A DNA stretch of 33,182 nucleotides from Planctomycetales bacterium (GTDB lineage Bacteria > Planctomycetota > JAKEIC01). The notes beneath the pieces were generated by a model that saw only the letters and a list, made by a program, of their open reading frames with translations, ran no database searches and was not told the origin of the DNA. The translations under genes were made by a program, and so were the position numbers. Positions within the stretch are counted from its first letter, which is position 1. Each line of letters opens with the position of its first letter. Of this stretch, positions 20,546-29,798 are shown piece after piece. The DNA lies in NCBI GenBank assembly GCA_022614695.1, contig JAKEIC010000362.1, positions 1-33,182 of the forward strand. The letters run 5' to 3'.

Positions 20546-22653
20546 CTTCCGCCGCCCCCCCGCGGCGTGAGGAGCGGCCGGGTGGCGCGGCGAAGGAAGA
20601 GCAGCGCGAATGCGGTCTCCGCCGCGCCGCTCCGGTGCCCGTCGGCCACGAGGTTCGGGGTCTCGGGGAGGGGCGCCCACCCGCCGTCCTCCCTCTGGGC
20701 CGAGAGGAGGTAGGTCGCCCCCTCCCGGTACCAGTCCTTGCCCCCGAAGGCCGCGCGCTTGCTCAGGGTCCCGGCGCGCTCCACCCCGTAGAGGTAGTAG
20801 AGGTGGTACCAGCTGTGGAACCCCGCCGCCCGCGAGTCGGGGCGGGCCGAGAAGAGCCGCCCGAGCGTCGCGAGCCCGCGGTCCACGGCCTTCTCGAGGC
20901 GCTCGACCTCCTTCGCGTCGAGGGCGGCCCCGAGCTGCTCGCGGCTGATGAGCAGGGACCCCACGCCCGCGGCGGTCATCCCGGTCGCGGCGTGGAGGTG
21001 GCGCTCCCCGTGCTGGGCGGCGATCCAGTAGGGGTCGCACACCCAGCCGCCGTCCGGGAGCTGGCTCCGGAGGAACCACTCCATCGCGGCGCGCCAGACG
21101 TCGGGGGCGATCGGCACGCCCGCCAGGGCGGCCTCGCGCAGCCCGAGCATGACCACCTGCGAGATCGAGGTGTCGCCGCCGCGCGGCCCCGTGCCGCCGT
21201 CGCCCTTGCCGTAGTAGTCCCAGGCCCCTCGGGCCTGCTTCGCCAGCAGCGCCCGCGCGCGCTCGGCGATCGGCTCGCGCCACGCGACCGGATCCACCGA
21301 CGCGAAGGCCATCATCTCGACGGCCCAGACGTACTGCTCGTAGGCGCGGGGGGTGTCGGCCCCCGCGGCGGCCGCCTCGACGGGGGACCGCAGGGCCCCG
21401 AGCGCGCGCACGACCGCCTCGTCGGAGGGCGGGGCCCCGGACTTCCGGAGCGCGAGCAGCGCGAGCGCCGTCACGCCCCGGGACGGGTTCGTGGTGACGA
21501 GCGACCCCCACGCGCCGTCGCCGCCCTGGGAGTCCCGGAGGAACTTCACCCCGCGCGCGACGGCCTCCTCCACCCCGAGGTCCAGGATCTGCGCGCGCAT
21601 CTCCTCGGAAAACGGCCCCTCGATCGAGAGGACGACGCGCGAGGCGGCGTCGCGGACCTCCCGGGTCCCCTCCGCGACGGCCTTCCGGAGCCAGGCTTCG
21701 GCCGCTTCCCGCGACGGGCCGGCCCCGAGAGCCACGAGGACCCCCGCGGCGAGCGCCGCCGCGCGCGGCTCCTTCCCGGAGAGCCAGGGCTCCACGCCCG
21801 CCGCCACGAGCGCGTGCGGGAAGACCGAGAGCTCCGCCGCCGCCGCGACGCGATCGGCGTCGGTCCCGGAGCGCAGCGCCTCGAGGAGCACCGGGAGCCC
21901 GTCGGCCGACCCCGCGAGGCGCAGCGCCCGCGCCACCGCCGCCCGGGTCCGGAGGCTCGCTCCCGAGGCGAGCCCCGATCGCAGGATCGGCTCGGCCCGC
22001 GCGCGGAGGCCCGGGTCCCCGAGGCGGACGGCCGCCTCGCACGCCGCGATCCGGTCCTCGGCTCCCCCCTTCTCGAGCCAGCGCGCGGCGGCGGCCTCCG
22101 CGGCCTTCCCCCCGATCGCCGCCGCGGCGCGCAGCGCCGCGGGCAGCTGCGGGTTGGGGGCGACGAGGAACCGCGAGACGTCTTCGGGGAGGGTCCCCTC
22201 CTCGACGAGCGGCGCCGACCTCGCGTACATCCGGAGGACCTCGGGCTTCACCTCGTTCGGGGCGTTGAAGGCGAGGCCGGGGAAGAGGTCCACGAGCAGG
22301 TCCCACGCCTCGCGGCCCCGCCGCCGGGCCGCGGTGAACTCGGCCACCTCGGGGAGGGCCGGGGCCTCGCCGGTGGCCGAGGCGATCCACGCCTCGGCGA
22401 GCGGGAGCGCCGCGGGCCGGCCGCGCGCGAGCAGCGCCGCCCGCGCCGCCGCCCGGACCGGGGCCTCCGGCGCGCCGAGCTTCTCGACGAGCCCGGCCAG
22501 GTCGTCCTTCCGGGCGTCCGCCGGCGGGTCCTGCGCCCCGGCGCCGCCCCCGGGGAACGCCGCGGGGGCGAGGAGCAACGTGAAGGCGATCTCGGCGCGG
22601 CGCAAGTGGGACGGGGGCGGATTCCTTGTAGCACCCCGCGCGCCGGGCCGCAA
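20542..22653 (-). CDS. Secreted HEAT-like / prenyltransferase-squalene-oxidase repeat protein
   Basis: This protein has up to 703 residues. A signal-like segment ([21 protein letters not shown]) is followed by an Ala-rich alpha-helical region resembling HEAT repeats (about residues 50-345). A second region carries repeats of the squalene cyclase/terpenoid toroid type: [27 protein letters not shown] and [14 protein letters not shown]. The DxDD acid motif of real cyclases is not visible, so a binding or scaffold role is more likely than cyclisation. No ATG or GTG start fits. TTG 22653 lies 6 nt after the coiled-coil gene, and TTG 22605 would place the signal peptide at the very start. It ends in an ATGA overlap with the GxxExxY gene. 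Confidence 0.8.
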   Translation of the reverse strand: MRPGARGATRNPPPSHLRRAEIAFTLLLAPAAFPGGGAGAQDPPADARKDDLAGLVEKLGAPEAPVRAAARAALLARGRPAALPLAEAWIASATGEAPALPEVAEFTAARRRGREAWDLLVDLFPGLAFNAPNEVKPEVLRMYARSAPLVEEGTLPEDVSRFLVAPNPQLPAALRAAAAIGGKAAEAAAARWLEKGGAEDRIAACEAAVRLGDPGLRARAEPILRSGLASGASLRTRAAVARALRLAGSADGLPVLLEALRSGTDADRVAAAAELSVFPHALVAAGVEPWLSGKEPRAAALAAGVLVALGAGPSREAAEAWLRKAVAEGTREVRDAASRVVLSIEGPFSEEMRAQILDLGVEEAVARGVKFLRDSQGGDGAWGSLVTTNPSRGVTALALLALRKSGAPPSDEAVVRALGALRSPVEAAAAGADTPRAYEQYVWAVEMMAFASVDPVAWREPIAERARALLAKQARGAWDYYGKGDGGTGPRGGDTSISQVVMLGLREAALAGVPIAPDVWRAAMEWFLRSQLPDGGWVCDPYWIAAQHGERHLHAATGMTAAGVGSLLISREQLGAALDAKEVERLEKAVDRGLATLGRLFSARPDSRAAGFHSWYHLYYLYGVERAGTLSKRAAFGGKDWYREGATYLLSAQREDGGWAPLPETPNLVADGHRSGAAETAFALLFLRRATRPLLTPRGGGGR

Positions 22654-22659
22654 TCGCGC

Positions 22660-24810
22660 CTACCCCCCCCGCTTCCTCCGCAGCCGCTCGCGCGCCGCGG
22701 CCCGGGGGTCCTCGGGCTCCTCGGCCGCCGGCGCCTCGGCGCCTTCCTCGCCCTCGGGGGCCTCCTCCGCGGGAGGGGCGGCGCGGCCGGCCTTGGCCTT
22801 CCCCGCCTCCCCGCGGACCCACTCCTGCAGCTCCTTCAGGATCTGCGCGGCGCGGGTCTTCACCGTGGTCAGCAGCTCCTCGGTCTGCTGGACCCGCTGC
22901 TGGCGGATCTTCGCCTCGTTGTTGGCGAGGGCCTCGCGGGCGGCGTCCACCTCTTTCGCGAGCTTCTCGGTCTCGGCCTGGGCTGCCGACGAGGCCTCGC
23001 GGACGGCCCGCTCGACCTCCCCGGTGAGCTGCGCGACCCGCTCGGAGAGCGCCGTGATGCGCTTCGCGCCGTCGGCCGCCTCGTTGCTGATCCACTCGAC
23101 CTTGGCGCCGACCGACTCGATCGCCGAGACCGCCTCGCGTCCCCGGCGCTCGAGCGACTCGACGTCCGCGGCCTTGGACCGGGCCGCCTCGACCGTGGCG
23201 GAGAGGTCGGTGACGCGCTTCTCGATCGCCTCGGCCCGGCCTCCGACGGTCTCCAGGGCTTTGACCTTCCCCTCGACCTCGGCGACGACGCCCCGGAGCT
23301 TCTCAAGGGCCTCGGCCGCGCTCTTCTCGCCCTCGGCGACGCGCCGCTTCGCGGCCTCCTCGGCCTCCCGGGCCTTCGCCTCGAGCGCCTCGACGGCCGT
23401 CCGCGTCGAGGCCTCGGCCTCCCGGCGCCCGCGGGCCTGCTCCTCCTCGATCTGCCGGCGGGCGGCGGAGAACCCCTCCAGGGCCTCCCGGGCCGTCCGC
23501 GCCGCCTCCTCGACGCGCGTGGCCGCCTTGGCGGCGGTCTCGGCCTGCTGCGCCCCGAGGTGCAGCGCGAGCGCCTGACGGTACTGCTCGAGCTTCTCCG
23601 AGCGGGCGTGGAGGTCGCGCCAGGACTGCTCGTCGAGGCTCTCGGGCTCGGGCGGGGACGACTTGGCGGCCCGCGCCCCGAGCCAGATCCGCCCGGCCCG
23701 GGGCGCCAGCTCGTCGAAGGCCCGGCCGGCCTCGCGCTCCCGCGCCTCGGTGGCCGCCGCCTCGTGCGCGGCCGAGGCCGCCCGCGACTCGAGGTCCGCG
23801 ACGCCGAGGGCCGCGAGGTCCCGGTCGGCCGCGGCGAGCTTCCCGGCCGCGTCCACGAGCGTGGTCCGGGAGGAGGCGCAGGCCGTGCAGGACTTCATGA
23901 GGGCGTCCACGAGGGGCAGGAGCCCGGCGCCCGCCGCGATCGCGATGGCCTTGGCGCGCCGTCCCACCTCGTCCCGCTCGCGGGCGAACTCGGCCCGGCG
24001 CGGCCCTGCGGCCGCCTCCATCTGGCTCTCGAGGGCGGCGTGGCGTGCGACCGACTCGACGTAGGCCCGGAGGGCGTCGGGGAGCGGCCGCGCCGCGAGC
24101 GGGACGATCTGGGGCCGGTGGGCCCCGAGCAGGTGGTCGGCCAGCATCTCGCAGGTGCCGCCGGCGAGCATGGCCGCCTGCTGGCGCGCCTGCGAGACCT
24201 CGGCCGCCTTCCGGCGCGCCTCGGTGAGCGCCTCGGTCGCCGTCTTCGCGGCCGCCGTCGCCTCCTCGATCCGCTTCCGTCCCGCCTCGTGGGCCTCGCG
24301 GAGGCTCTTCGCCTTCTCGAGGACCGGGACCAGGGCCGCGGGGGGGTCGGAGACCTTCTCCCGCGAGAGGACCGCCGCCCCGACCCGCGCCTCGACCTCG
24401 GCCATGGCCGTCTCGATGACAGCGCGGCTGCCCTCGGCCCGGACGAACCGGTCGTCGGCCGCCGCGACCTCGGTCGGGAGGACGGCCAGCTCGTCGGGGC
24501 TCTCCGACGGGAGCGTCAGCGCGGGGCGCCCGGCCGGGCGGAGCGCCGAGGAGGCCGGCCGGGACTCGGGGCCGGCCCCCGCGGGCACGGTGATGTCCCC
24601 GCCCGACGGGAGTTCCGGCAGCGCCTCGAGGTCGGGGGTCCCGGGCAGCTCGGGCACCTCATCCAGGTCCGCCCCCGCCGGGGCCGGCCGAGCGCCGGGC
24701 GGGATCGTCGGCGGGATCTCCGGCAGATCCTCCAGGTCCTCGGCCGGCGCCCCCTCCCCGCGCTTCCTCTCCCGCCGCGCCGAGTCGCGTCCCGCCCGCC
24801 GTGCCGCCAT
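22660..24810 (-). CDS. Large coiled-coil protein of unknown function
   Basis: This is a 716-residue protein. Residues 1-115 are low-complexity and Pro/Glu-rich (for example [16 protein letters not shown]). About 115-655 is almost wholly Ala/Glu/Lys/Arg heptad-like sequence, interrupted near 290 by a Gly/Ala stretch with CTAC. The last 60 residues are acidic and Pro-rich before a basic end ([10 protein letters not shown]). There is no signal peptide or clear membrane helix, so it is probably cytoplasmic. It resembles SMC-like or chemoreceptor-like coiled coils only in composition; no ATPase head or HAMP domain is visible. AAGGAGG is unusually close to the ATG (2 nt). The squalene-cyclase-repeat gene follows after 6 nt. 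Confidence 0.75.
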   Translation of the reverse strand: MAARRAGRDSARRERKRGEGAPAEDLEDLPEIPPTIPPGARPAPAGADLDEVPELPGTPDLEALPELPSGGDITVPAGAGPESRPASSALRPAGRPALTLPSESPDELAVLPTEVAAADDRFVRAEGSRAVIETAMAEVEARVGAAVLSREKVSDPPAALVPVLEKAKSLREAHEAGRKRIEEATAAAKTATEALTEARRKAAEVSQARQQAAMLAGGTCEMLADHLLGAHRPQIVPLAARPLPDALRAYVESVARHAALESQMEAAAGPRRAEFARERDEVGRRAKAIAIAAGAGLLPLVDALMKSCTACASSRTTLVDAAGKLAAADRDLAALGVADLESRAASAAHEAAATEAREREAGRAFDELAPRAGRIWLGARAAKSSPPEPESLDEQSWRDLHARSEKLEQYRQALALHLGAQQAETAAKAATRVEEAARTAREALEGFSAARRQIEEEQARGRREAEASTRTAVEALEAKAREAEEAAKRRVAEGEKSAAEALEKLRGVVAEVEGKVKALETVGGRAEAIEKRVTDLSATVEAARSKAADVESLERRGREAVSAIESVGAKVEWISNEAADGAKRITALSERVAQLTGEVERAVREASSAAQAETEKLAKEVDAAREALANNEAKIRQQRVQQTEELLTTVKTRAAQILKELQEWVRGEAGKAKAGRAAPPAEEAPEGEEGAEAPAAEEPEDPRAAARERLRRKRGG

Positions 24811-24838
24811 CGCGCCTCCTTGGCCCCGAGTGGCCGCG

Positions 24839-24868
24839 ATGGTAGGCGCCCCGTTCCCCGCGAGTCAA
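24839..24868 (-). promoter_or_regulatory. Promoter candidate for the coiled-coil gene
   Basis: TTGACT (24868-24863) and TACCAT (24844-24839) are 18 bp apart on the minus strand. The -35 lies at the edge of the loop of the hairpin that follows the sulfite reductase gene, and the -10 overlaps its far arm. Confidence 0.4.
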
Positions 24869-24879
24869 CGGGCGCCTAC
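24842..24879. terminator. Strong hairpin at the end of the sulfate operon
   Basis: GTAGGCGCC (24842-24850) and GGCGCCTAC (24871-24879) are perfectly inverted. The stem extends to about 13 bp with one bulged G and a loop of about 11 nt. It begins at the sulfite reductase stop codon. There is no T-run, so termination would need a factor or rely on stem strength. Confidence 0.55.
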
Positions 24880-26657
24880 GCCGCGCACTCCCCCTTCATC
24901 GCCACGACCTCGAAGGGCTTCGCCTCCTCTCCCTCCTCGCCGAGGTCGGCGAAGTCCTCGGGCCGGGCGGTCGCCTCGTCCATCTCGCCGAGGTCGCGGA
25001 GGAGGTCGCGGACCCGGTCGGGAGGGACGCGGGCGAAGAACGGGTTCGGCTCCTCGCCGGGGGACTTCTCGGCGTCGTAGAGGCCGATCAGCCCCTCGAC
25101 CGCCTCGGGGATCCGGCGGGCGGGGATCTTGGCCACGAGGCGCGCGATCGCCGTCCCGTCGCCGCGGGGGCCGCCCCCGAGGAAGAGGTGGTACTGCGGG
25201 ACCGGGCGGCCGCCCACCTTGCGGACGCCGCCCTGGAAGCCGATCCCGGCGATCAGGTGCTGGCCGCACCCGTTCGGGCAGCCCGAGACCTTGATCGTGA
25301 GGGCCCGCGCCTTCTCGACGAGGTCGGGCCGCGAGTCGAAGAGCCGCGTGAGCAGCCCCCCGAGCCCGCGCGAGGCGGTCACCGCGAGCTTGCAGCTCCA
25401 GGCCCCCGGGCAGGAGGTCACGTCGGCGACCGTCCGCGCCCCGGGCCGCGCGAGGCCCGCCTCCGCGAGCGCCGCGTGGAGCGCCGGGACCCGCCAGGAG
25501 GGGACGAACCGGAGCAGGAGGTCCTGGTCGTGGGTCGTCCTCAGCTCGCCCTCGCCGTACCCGGAGACGAGATCGGCGAGAGTCCGGAGCGGCGCGGCCG
25601 CCACGTCCCCGAGTGGGAGCCGGACGAGCACCGATGAGAAGCCGCGCTGGCGCTGGAGACGGACGCTGTCCCGCGCGAAGAGGCCGAAGTCGGGCCGCGG
25701 CGGGGGGAGAGGACCGGAAGGCGGGGCGTACGCGGGCGGCTCCGGGACGGGAGGCAGCTCGTACGGCCGTCCTCCCTCCGCCCGGATCGCCTCGCGCTCG
25801 GCCCGGTAGAGGTCCAGGAACGCCGGGAACCCGATCTTCTCGATCGCCCACTTGAGGCGGGCCTGGGCCTTGTTCCGCCGGTTCCCGATCCTGTGGAAGA
25901 CCCGGACCACGGCCTCGCCGACCTCGAGGATCTCCTCGGCCGGGAGGAATTCGTGGGCGACGGCTCCCTCGCGCGGGAGAGTCGCGAGGCCGCCTCCGAT
26001 CGTCACGCGGAAGCCGCGCCGGCCGTCCCGGACGCGCGCGAGGAACCCGAGGTCGTTGATAGCCGCCGCGATGCAGTCTCCTCCGCCGGCCTCGAGCCCC
26101 GCCGAGGGGCAGCACCCGCCGAAAGCGATCTTGAACTTCCGGGGCAGCGTGGACGACCACGCGCCGCGCAGGAGGTGACGCGTGAGCGCTTCGGCGTGGG
26201 GCGTCGGGTCGAACGGCTCCTCGGCGGAGATCCCCGCGTAGGGGCAGGTCGTCACGTTGCGCACGGAGTTCCCGCACGCCTCGCGCGTCGTGAGCCCCGC
26301 GTCGGCAAGCGCGCGGAGCGCCTCCTCGACGTCGCCCGGCTTCACGAAGTGGAACTGGACGTTCTGCCGCGTCGTCACGTGGCCCTTCCCGGTCCCGAAC
26401 CTCTCGGCCACGTCCGCGAGCACTCGGAGCTGTTCCGCAGTCAGGATCCCCTGCGGAATCTTCACTCGGATCATCATGACGCCGTCCTGCCGCTGCCCGT
26501 AGACGCCGTTCACGAGCCGGAACGCCCGCCACTCGTCGGGCGAGATCTCGCCGCGTTCGAACTTGCCGAGGGTCTCGACGAAGAGATCCACGTCCCCCGC
26601 GTCGGCGAAGCCCAGCCGTCCGTTCCCGACGGTCCTCGTGTCCTCGACAGCGTCCAT
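24876..26657 (-). CDS. Nitrite/sulfite reductase, siroheme and [4Fe-4S]
   Basis: This 593-residue enzyme has the two-fold repeat of siroheme reductases. The cluster/siroheme ligands are in TSCPGAWSCK (C416, C422) and VSGCPNGCGQH (C460, C464), the C-x5-C and C-x3-C pattern. The N-terminal half has GQRQDGVMMIRVKIPQG and GHVTTRQNVQFHFVK. It reduces sulfite to sulfide with six electrons; nitrite reduction is possible in the same family, but the operon argues for sulfite. No flavoprotein CysJ is nearby, so ferredoxin is the likely donor. It starts 2 nt after the SUMT gene stop and is the last gene of the operon. Confidence 0.93.
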   Translation of the reverse strand: MDAVEDTRTVGNGRLGFADAGDVDLFVETLGKFERGEISPDEWRAFRLVNGVYGQRQDGVMMIRVKIPQGILTAEQLRVLADVAERFGTGKGHVTTRQNVQFHFVKPGDVEEALRALADAGLTTREACGNSVRNVTTCPYAGISAEEPFDPTPHAEALTRHLLRGAWSSTLPRKFKIAFGGCCPSAGLEAGGGDCIAAAINDLGFLARVRDGRRGFRVTIGGGLATLPREGAVAHEFLPAEEILEVGEAVVRVFHRIGNRRNKAQARLKWAIEKIGFPAFLDLYRAEREAIRAEGGRPYELPPVPEPPAYAPPSGPLPPPRPDFGLFARDSVRLQRQRGFSSVLVRLPLGDVAAAPLRTLADLVSGYGEGELRTTHDQDLLLRFVPSWRVPALHAALAEAGLARPGARTVADVTSCPGAWSCKLAVTASRGLGGLLTRLFDSRPDLVEKARALTIKVSGCPNGCGQHLIAGIGFQGGVRKVGGRPVPQYHLFLGGGPRGDGTAIARLVAKIPARRIPEAVEGLIGLYDAEKSPGEEPNPFFARVPPDRVRDLLRDLGEMDEATARPEDFADLGEEGEEAKPFEVVAMKGECAA

Positions 26658-26659
26658 GC

Positions 26660-27427
26660 CTACACGCTCCTCTCGTGCTCGTACTCGTACTCGTGCTCGA
26701 TCCCCGCGATCCTCTCCCGCAACCCGACCACCTCCCCGATCACGAGAAGGCCCGGGGCCTCTGCCCCGCTCCCCGGCACACTCGCCGCCCCGAGCCCTGC
26801 CAGCTCCCCCGTCCACGTCGCGGCCGCCTCCGTCGAGGCCCCGAGCACCACGGCCGCGGGGGTCCCCGCCCCCCACCCCGCCTCGAGGAGCGTCGCCGCG
26901 ATCCCCGCCCGGTTCGCGAGACCCATGAGGACGACGACGGTCGCCGACCCGGGGGGGAGTGCCCGGAGGATCGGCCCGTAGGCCGCCTCGGCGTGGCCCG
27001 AGACCACGACGAACCCCGACGCGAGGCCGCGGTGCGTGACCGGGATCCCGGCCAGCGCCGGCCCCGCCACGGCCGAGGTCACCCCCGGCACGACCTCGAA
27101 GGGGACCCCGGCCTCGGCGAGGGCGAGGGCCTCCTCCCCGCCGCGGCCGAGGACGAACGGGTCCCCGCACTTCAACCGGACCGCGCGCAGGCCCCGGCGC
27201 GCCGCCCGCACGAGCAGGCGGTTGATCGTCTCCTGCCTCATGGACTCGCGACCGGCGCGCTTCCCCACGTAGACGAGCCTCGCCCCCCGCGCGAGGCGGA
27301 GCGCCTCGGGCGAGACGAGGGCGTCGTGGAAGACGACGTCCGCCTCCCCGAGCCGCCTCGCGGCCCGGAGCGTGAGCAACTCCGGATCCCCCGGTCCCGC
27401 CCCCACCAGCGACACGAATCCGCTCAT
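26660..27427 (-). CDS. cobA: Uroporphyrinogen-III C-methyltransferase (SUMT)
   Basis: This 255-residue SAM-dependent enzyme makes precorrin-2 for siroheme. Motifs are [18 protein letters not shown] at the start, [40 protein letters not shown] and a central [20 protein letters not shown] precedes the ATG, which overlaps the stop of the triple-fusion gene (ATGA). The product goes to the siroheme-synthase domain of that fusion and then to sulfite reductase. The C-terminus is odd: HEYEYEHE is encoded by four 6-bp repeats (26672-26695), probably a tail added by repeat expansion. Confidence 0.93.
   Translation of the reverse strand: MSGFVSLVGAGPGDPELLTLRAARRLGEADVVFHDALVSPEALRLARGARLVYVGKRAGRESMRQETINRLLVRAARRGLRAVRLKCGDPFVLGRGGEEALALAEAGVPFEVVPGVTSAVAGPALAGIPVTHRGLASGFVVVSGHAEAAYGPILRALPPGSATVVVLMGLANRAGIAATLLEAGWGAGTPAAVVLGASTEAAATWTGELAGLGAASVPGSGAEAPGLLVIGEVVGLRERIAGIEHEYEYEHERSV
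26672..26695. repeat. Four tandem 6-bp units (CTCGTR) inside the SUMT 3' end
   Basis: The units are CTCGTG, CTCGTA, CTCGTA and CTCGTG, followed by CTCGA. On the minus strand they encode alternating His/Tyr and Glu residues just before the stop. Confidence 0.85.
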
Positions 27428-29796
27428 GCGCTTCCCTCCTTGGAATACAGCCCATTGATCGCCTCGAGCAGGAGAGGCCTCCTCTCCGGGTGGGGCACGC
27501 CCTGCTCCTGCCACCCGGCCCGGAGCGACCGGGCCTGCTCGAGCCAGGAGCCGATGTCCCTCGGCACCACCGCGTCGAGCCCCTCGCGAAGGAGACCGGC
27601 GAGCGCCGGCGCCTCCCCCCCCGTCGAGATCGCGACCGTGATCCCCTCGCGCCGGAGGACTCCCCCGGCGTACGCGCTCCCGCCCTCCCGATCGTCCACC
27701 GAGTTCACGAAGAGCTGGCGCTCTTCGGCCGCCGCGACGACGGCCCGGTTCACCTCGGGCGTGGCTGCCGCGACGACGAACCAGGCGCCGTCGAGATCCC
27801 GGGGGGCGAAGGGACGCCGGAGGATCTCGACGCCCGGCCTCTCGAGGCCCGGTCTCACCTCGGGCGCGACGACCGTCACGCGGGCGCCGGCGGCGAGGAG
27901 CCCTGCGACCTTGCCCTCGGCCACCCGACCGCCGCCCACGACGAGGGCGCGGCGACCGGAGAAGCGGAGGAACGTGGGGAAGACCGGGGTCGCGTCCGGG
28001 GAGTGGACCAGGGACCGGGGACCAGGGACCCGGGACTCTCCGCGGACCAGTCCTCGCTCCCGGAGGAGAGCGAGGACTTTCCCCACGCTCTCCTCCACGG
28101 TCTCCCGGTCCGTCCGCACGTGGACGTCGGGGCTACGTGGCGGCTCGTAGGGGTCGGAGACCCCCGTGAAGTGCGCGATCTCCCCCTCGATCGCCCTCTT
28201 GTAGAGCCCTTTGGGATCCCGCCGGGCAAGGGCGTCGAGCGGCGCGTCGGCGAACACCTCGACGAAGGGGACGCCCTCCGCCTCGGCCGCCCGCCGCACC
28301 TCGGCGCGCGTGTCGGAATAGGGCGAGATCGCGGCGGTGACCGCGACGCCCCCGTTCCGCGCCAGCAGCCGCGCGACGAACCCGATCCGCCGGATGTTCG
28401 TGTCCCGGTCCTCCCTCGAGAACCCGAGCCCCTTCGAGAGGTGGGTCCGCACCTCGTCCCCGTCGAGGATCTCCACAGCCCGTTCCTCTTCGAGGAACGG
28501 GCTGATGGCCCTCGCGAGGGTGCTCTTCCCGGCGCCCGAGAGCCCCGTGAACCAGAGGATGAACCCGCGCCGCCCGTTCGTCGGTGTCGTCGCCGTCGTC
28601 GTCACGTCCGCCTCCTCCCCCGGCGCCGCGGTCGCGGCGCCGGCCCCGTAGAAGTCGCGCAGCACCTGCGCGACTTCTGGCCGCGTGAACTCGCGGGGGA
28701 GCGCTCCCCCGCTCCGCAGGATCTCCCGCACCCGGGTCCCCGAGAGCTCCAGCCTCTCGGCCGCCTCGTGCGGGCAGGTCCGCGACGAGGCGAGCGACTC
28801 GCAGGCCCTGCAGAAGAACGTGGGCTCGAAGCGGAGCGGCTCCACGCCGATCTCCTCCCGCGTGAAGCGGTCGAAGATCTCCTGCGCCTCCGTGGGCCCG
28901 TAGAACTTGCCGACCCCGGCGTGGTCCCGACCGACGATGAGGTGGGTGATCCCGTAGTTCTTCCGGACGAGCGCGTGGAAGAGCGCCTCGCGCGGCCCCG
29001 CGTACCTCATCGCGGCGGGGAAGGCCGCGAGGATCACGCGCTCCTTCGGGTAATGGCGGTCGAGGAGCGCCTCGTAGGCCCGGAACCGGACGTCGGCCGG
29101 GATGTCGTCCCCCTTGGTCTCGCCGACGAGCGGGTGGATGACGAGCCCGTCGGCGAACTCGAGCGCGAGCTTCGTGAGGTGCTCGTGCGCCCTGTGGATG
29201 GGGTTCCGGGTCTGGAAGCCGGCCACCCGCCTCCACCCCCGCGCGCCGATCACGCCCCGGAGCGCCCGGGGCGAGAGCCGGCGCGACGCGAAGGGCAGGT
29301 CGCTCGGTAGGGGCGGGACGTCCACGGTGCCGCCGGCGAGCCACTCGGGGCGCCCGAGGAGGTACGCGACCCCCGGATGGGACGGGTCCTCGGTCCGGTA
29401 GACGAGCCGCGCCTCCTCGAGCGGGTCGCGCCGGAAGAGGTCCGAGACGTGGAGGAGGCCCCAGAGGCGGCCGCCGCCGTCCCGGAGCGCGACCTCGCGC
29501 CCCGGGGCGACCTCCCCGCGAGCCGCCTCGGGGACGGCGAGCGTGAGCGGGAGCGGCCAGACCGTCCCGTCGGCGAGCCGCAGCTGCTCGACGACGCTCC
29601 GGTAGTCGGCCTCGCCGAGGAAGCCGACGAGCGGGCTCGCCGCCCCGGTCGCGATCAGCTCGAGGTCGGCGATCTCCCTCGCGTCCAGCGCGAGGGAGGG
29701 GAGCCTCCCGGCCCGCTCCCGGAGCCGCGGCGCCTTCGCGGCCGGCACGATGCGGCTGATCAGGTTGCCGCCATGAGGCGGTATGAGGTTCGACAC
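27424..29796 (-). CDS. Triple fusion: ATP sulfurylase - APS kinase - siroheme synthase (Met8/SirC type)
   Basis: This is a 790-residue protein from GTG 29796 (AAAGGAG upstream; opens SNLIPPHGG like other Sat proteins). Residues 1-390 are ATP sulfurylase: [12 protein letters not shown] (195-206), [14 protein letters not shown] (288-301), and a zinc-binding FFCRAC...RTCPHE. Residues 408-583 are APS kinase: P-loop GLSGAGKST (418-426), [24 protein letters not shown] and DPKGLYKRA. Residues 614-790 are precorrin-2 dehydrogenase/ferrochelatase: [12 protein letters not shown] and [10 protein letters not shown], then [16 protein letters not shown]. The last linker (about 586-600) is encoded by a 7-bp repeat array. 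Sat-CysC fusions are known; adding the siroheme domain is unusual. The start is 2 nt after the cysH stop, and the stop overlaps the SUMT start. Confidence 0.93.
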   Translation of the reverse strand: MSNLIPPHGGNLISRIVPAAKAPRLRERAGRLPSLALDAREIADLELIATGAASPLVGFLGEADYRSVVEQLRLADGTVWPLPLTLAVPEAARGEVAPGREVALRDGGGRLWGLLHVSDLFRRDPLEEARLVYRTEDPSHPGVAYLLGRPEWLAGGTVDVPPLPSDLPFASRRLSPRALRGVIGARGWRRVAGFQTRNPIHRAHEHLTKLALEFADGLVIHPLVGETKGDDIPADVRFRAYEALLDRHYPKERVILAAFPAAMRYAGPREALFHALVRKNYGITHLIVGRDHAGVGKFYGPTEAQEIFDRFTREEIGVEPLRFEPTFFCRACESLASSRTCPHEAAERLELSGTRVREILRSGGALPREFTRPEVAQVLRDFYGAGAATAAPGEEADVTTTATTPTNGRRGFILWFTGLSGAGKSTLARAISPFLEEERAVEILDGDEVRTHLSKGLGFSREDRDTNIRRIGFVARLLARNGGVAVTAAISPYSDTRAEVRRAAEAEGVPFVEVFADAPLDALARRDPKGLYKRAIEGEIAHFTGVSDPYEPPRSPDVHVRTDRETVEESVGKVLALLRERGLVRGESRVPGPRSLVHSPDATPVFPTFLRFSGRRALVVGGGRVAEGKVAGLLAAGARVTVVAPEVRPGLERPGVEILRRPFAPRDLDGAWFVVAAATPEVNRAVVAAAEERQLFVNSVDDREGGSAYAGGVLRREGITVAISTGGEAPALAGLLREGLDAVVPRDIGSWLEQARSLRAGWQEQGVPHPERRPLLLEAINGLYSKEGSA
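28004..28038. repeat. Five tandem 7-bp units in the APS kinase/siroheme synthase linker
   Basis: The plus-strand units are TGGACCA, GGGACCG, GGGACCA, GGGACCC and GGGACTC. On the minus strand the array starts AGAGTCC and ends GGTCCAC, like the array at 4791-4818. It is read in frame as part of the linker. Confidence 0.8.
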
Positions 29797-29798
29797 GG

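Noticed and set aside
20542-22653. Squalene-hopene cyclase
   Set aside because: Only the structural repeat motifs are seen. The catalytic DxDD motif is not found, and the protein has a signal peptide and HEAT-like half.
20635-25080. Plus-strand open frame of over 1400 codons opposite the coiled-coil and toroid-repeat genes
   Set aside because: It is a shadow of high G+C coding on the minus strand: it is Arg/Gly/Leu-rich with no domain motifs, while the minus frames have clear repeats and coiled coils.
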